22,399 bases of DNA, taken from a virus. The notes beneath the pieces are model-generated. The model did not search any database. It was not told the DNA's origin and saw only the letters and a list, made by a program, of their open reading frames with translations. Below, one piece after another: positions 21,960 to 22,399 of the stretch. The DNA is taken from the IMG/VR virus record IMGVR_UViG_3300032242_000852, positions 1 to 22,399 of that record; one strand, 5' to 3'. The translations under genes and the position numbers were made by a program. Every line of letters starts with the position of its first letter. Position 1 is the first letter of the stretch.

Positions 21960-22399
21960 TTTGATTCTCCATATACTACGCATGAATAATTAGTCGTTAA
22001 TACCCAGCGTTCTTCGTCACTTTGGTTTGGTTGTGTTCTGTGATGTAACCAACCATAAAAAAATAATACATCGCCTGTTACAGCAGGTACAGCACAATAT
22101 TCTTCTACATCATACTGTTTGGCTCTTTTGTGTATGCTGTGCATTTCAAAAAGAGGATCACGGAATTCTATATATCCGCCATCTTCGGGCATTTGTATAT
22201 ATGCCGCGATGCTCATCACACTGATTCCGTGTGTATGAGTTTTAGTTACTCCACCGCGACCGTGTACGTTGATCCAACTGTTAGATACCCAATAGGGAAT
22301 ATGCTCCGTGAGATGCATATTGTTTAAAAGTATTTCTCCAGCCTTTTTCTGTTGCCAATTGTAAAAGTCTTTAAATGCAGGATGTCTAGCAGGAGGCAT
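21956..22399 (-). CDS. 2OG-Fe(II) oxygenase-like protein, N-terminus probably outside the window
   Basis: 147 aa visible, to an ATG exactly at the window edge, so the true start may lie further right; family members I recall are about 190-220 aa. The fold's signature is present: HTHG around residues 55-58 with a leading conserved WVSNSWINVHGRGG, then MSIAAYIQMPEDGGYIEF, GDVLFFYGWLHHRTQPN (about 109-125) and RWVLTTNYS. H-x-H in THTHG plus H in WLHHRT and R in ERW match the iron- and 2-oxoglutarate-binding pattern of phage 2OG-Fe(II) oxygenases. Such enzymes hydroxylate or oxidise a substrate using 2-oxoglutarate and oxygen; the phage substrate is unknown. The ATGA overlap with the next gene shows coupling. 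Confidence 0.8.
   Translation of the reverse strand: MPPARHPAFKDFYNWQQKKAGEILLNNMHLTEHIPYWVSNSWINVHGRGGVTKTHTHGISVMSIAAYIQMPEDGGYIEFRDPLFEMHSIHKRAKQYDVEEYCAVPAVTGDVLFFYGWLHHRTQPNQSDEERWVLTTNYSCVVYGESK
21967..21970 (-). promoter_or_regulatory. Ribosome binding site deciding the 21959 start
   Basis: GGAG on the minus strand, 7 nt before ATG 21959, inside the last codons of the oxygenase gene. Confidence 0.75.

Overview
The window looks like part of a T4-like tailed phage (myovirus) genome of the kind found in marine and freshwater cyanophages and their relatives. The evidence is a long run of fibre and large virion-protein genes, a T4 RNase H-type 5'-3' exonuclease, a phage-type 2OG-Fe(II) oxygenase, small conserved unknown genes, T4-late-type promoter boxes (TATAAATA and close variants) and near-perfect host sigma-70 promoters. 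The base composition is moderately AT-rich. I see no tRNA, rRNA, integrase, IS or CRISPR, and no intergenic gap exceeds about 115 bp. The host cannot be read from this sequence.

Layout. Bases 1-15191 (+ strand) form a tightly packed virion module. It starts with a very large beta-repeat structural protein open at the left edge. Next comes a fibre with a collagen-like segment, about ten LGGVKIG-type repeats and an embedded cupredoxin-like domain. A conserved 23-25 kDa protein follows, then four tandem paralogous fibre genes that share an N-terminal module but end in different tips (two collar-type, one with a long beta-rich tail, one with a GRVPCKV/GDLIVTS-type C-terminal domain). A bidirectional hairpin terminator at 15191-15219 overlaps the stop codons of the two convergent gene blocks.

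Bases 15218-22399 are all on the - strand. Reading in the direction of transcription: a partial 2OG-Fe(II) oxygenase, a small conserved protein, the 5'-3' exonuclease, four small unknown genes, a MoxR-type AAA+ ATPase, a 55-aa gene, a VWA protein with a metallopeptidase-like N-terminal domain, and three small unknown genes. Several junctions are coupled (ATGA, TAATG, SD over stop).

The most interesting part is 16402-19108. The MoxR ATPase and the VWA/HExxH protein form a chaperone- or remodelling-type pair. Each has its own sigma-70 promoter (TTGACT-N17-TATACT and an exact TTGACA-N17-TATAAT), and they are separated by a cUUCGg-loop terminator and a 55-aa gene. This points to expression by unmodified host RNA polymerase early in infection, in contrast to late-type boxes near the other blocks. 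The second highlight is the complete type-1 copper ligand set (His-Cys-His-Met) inside a fibre protein.
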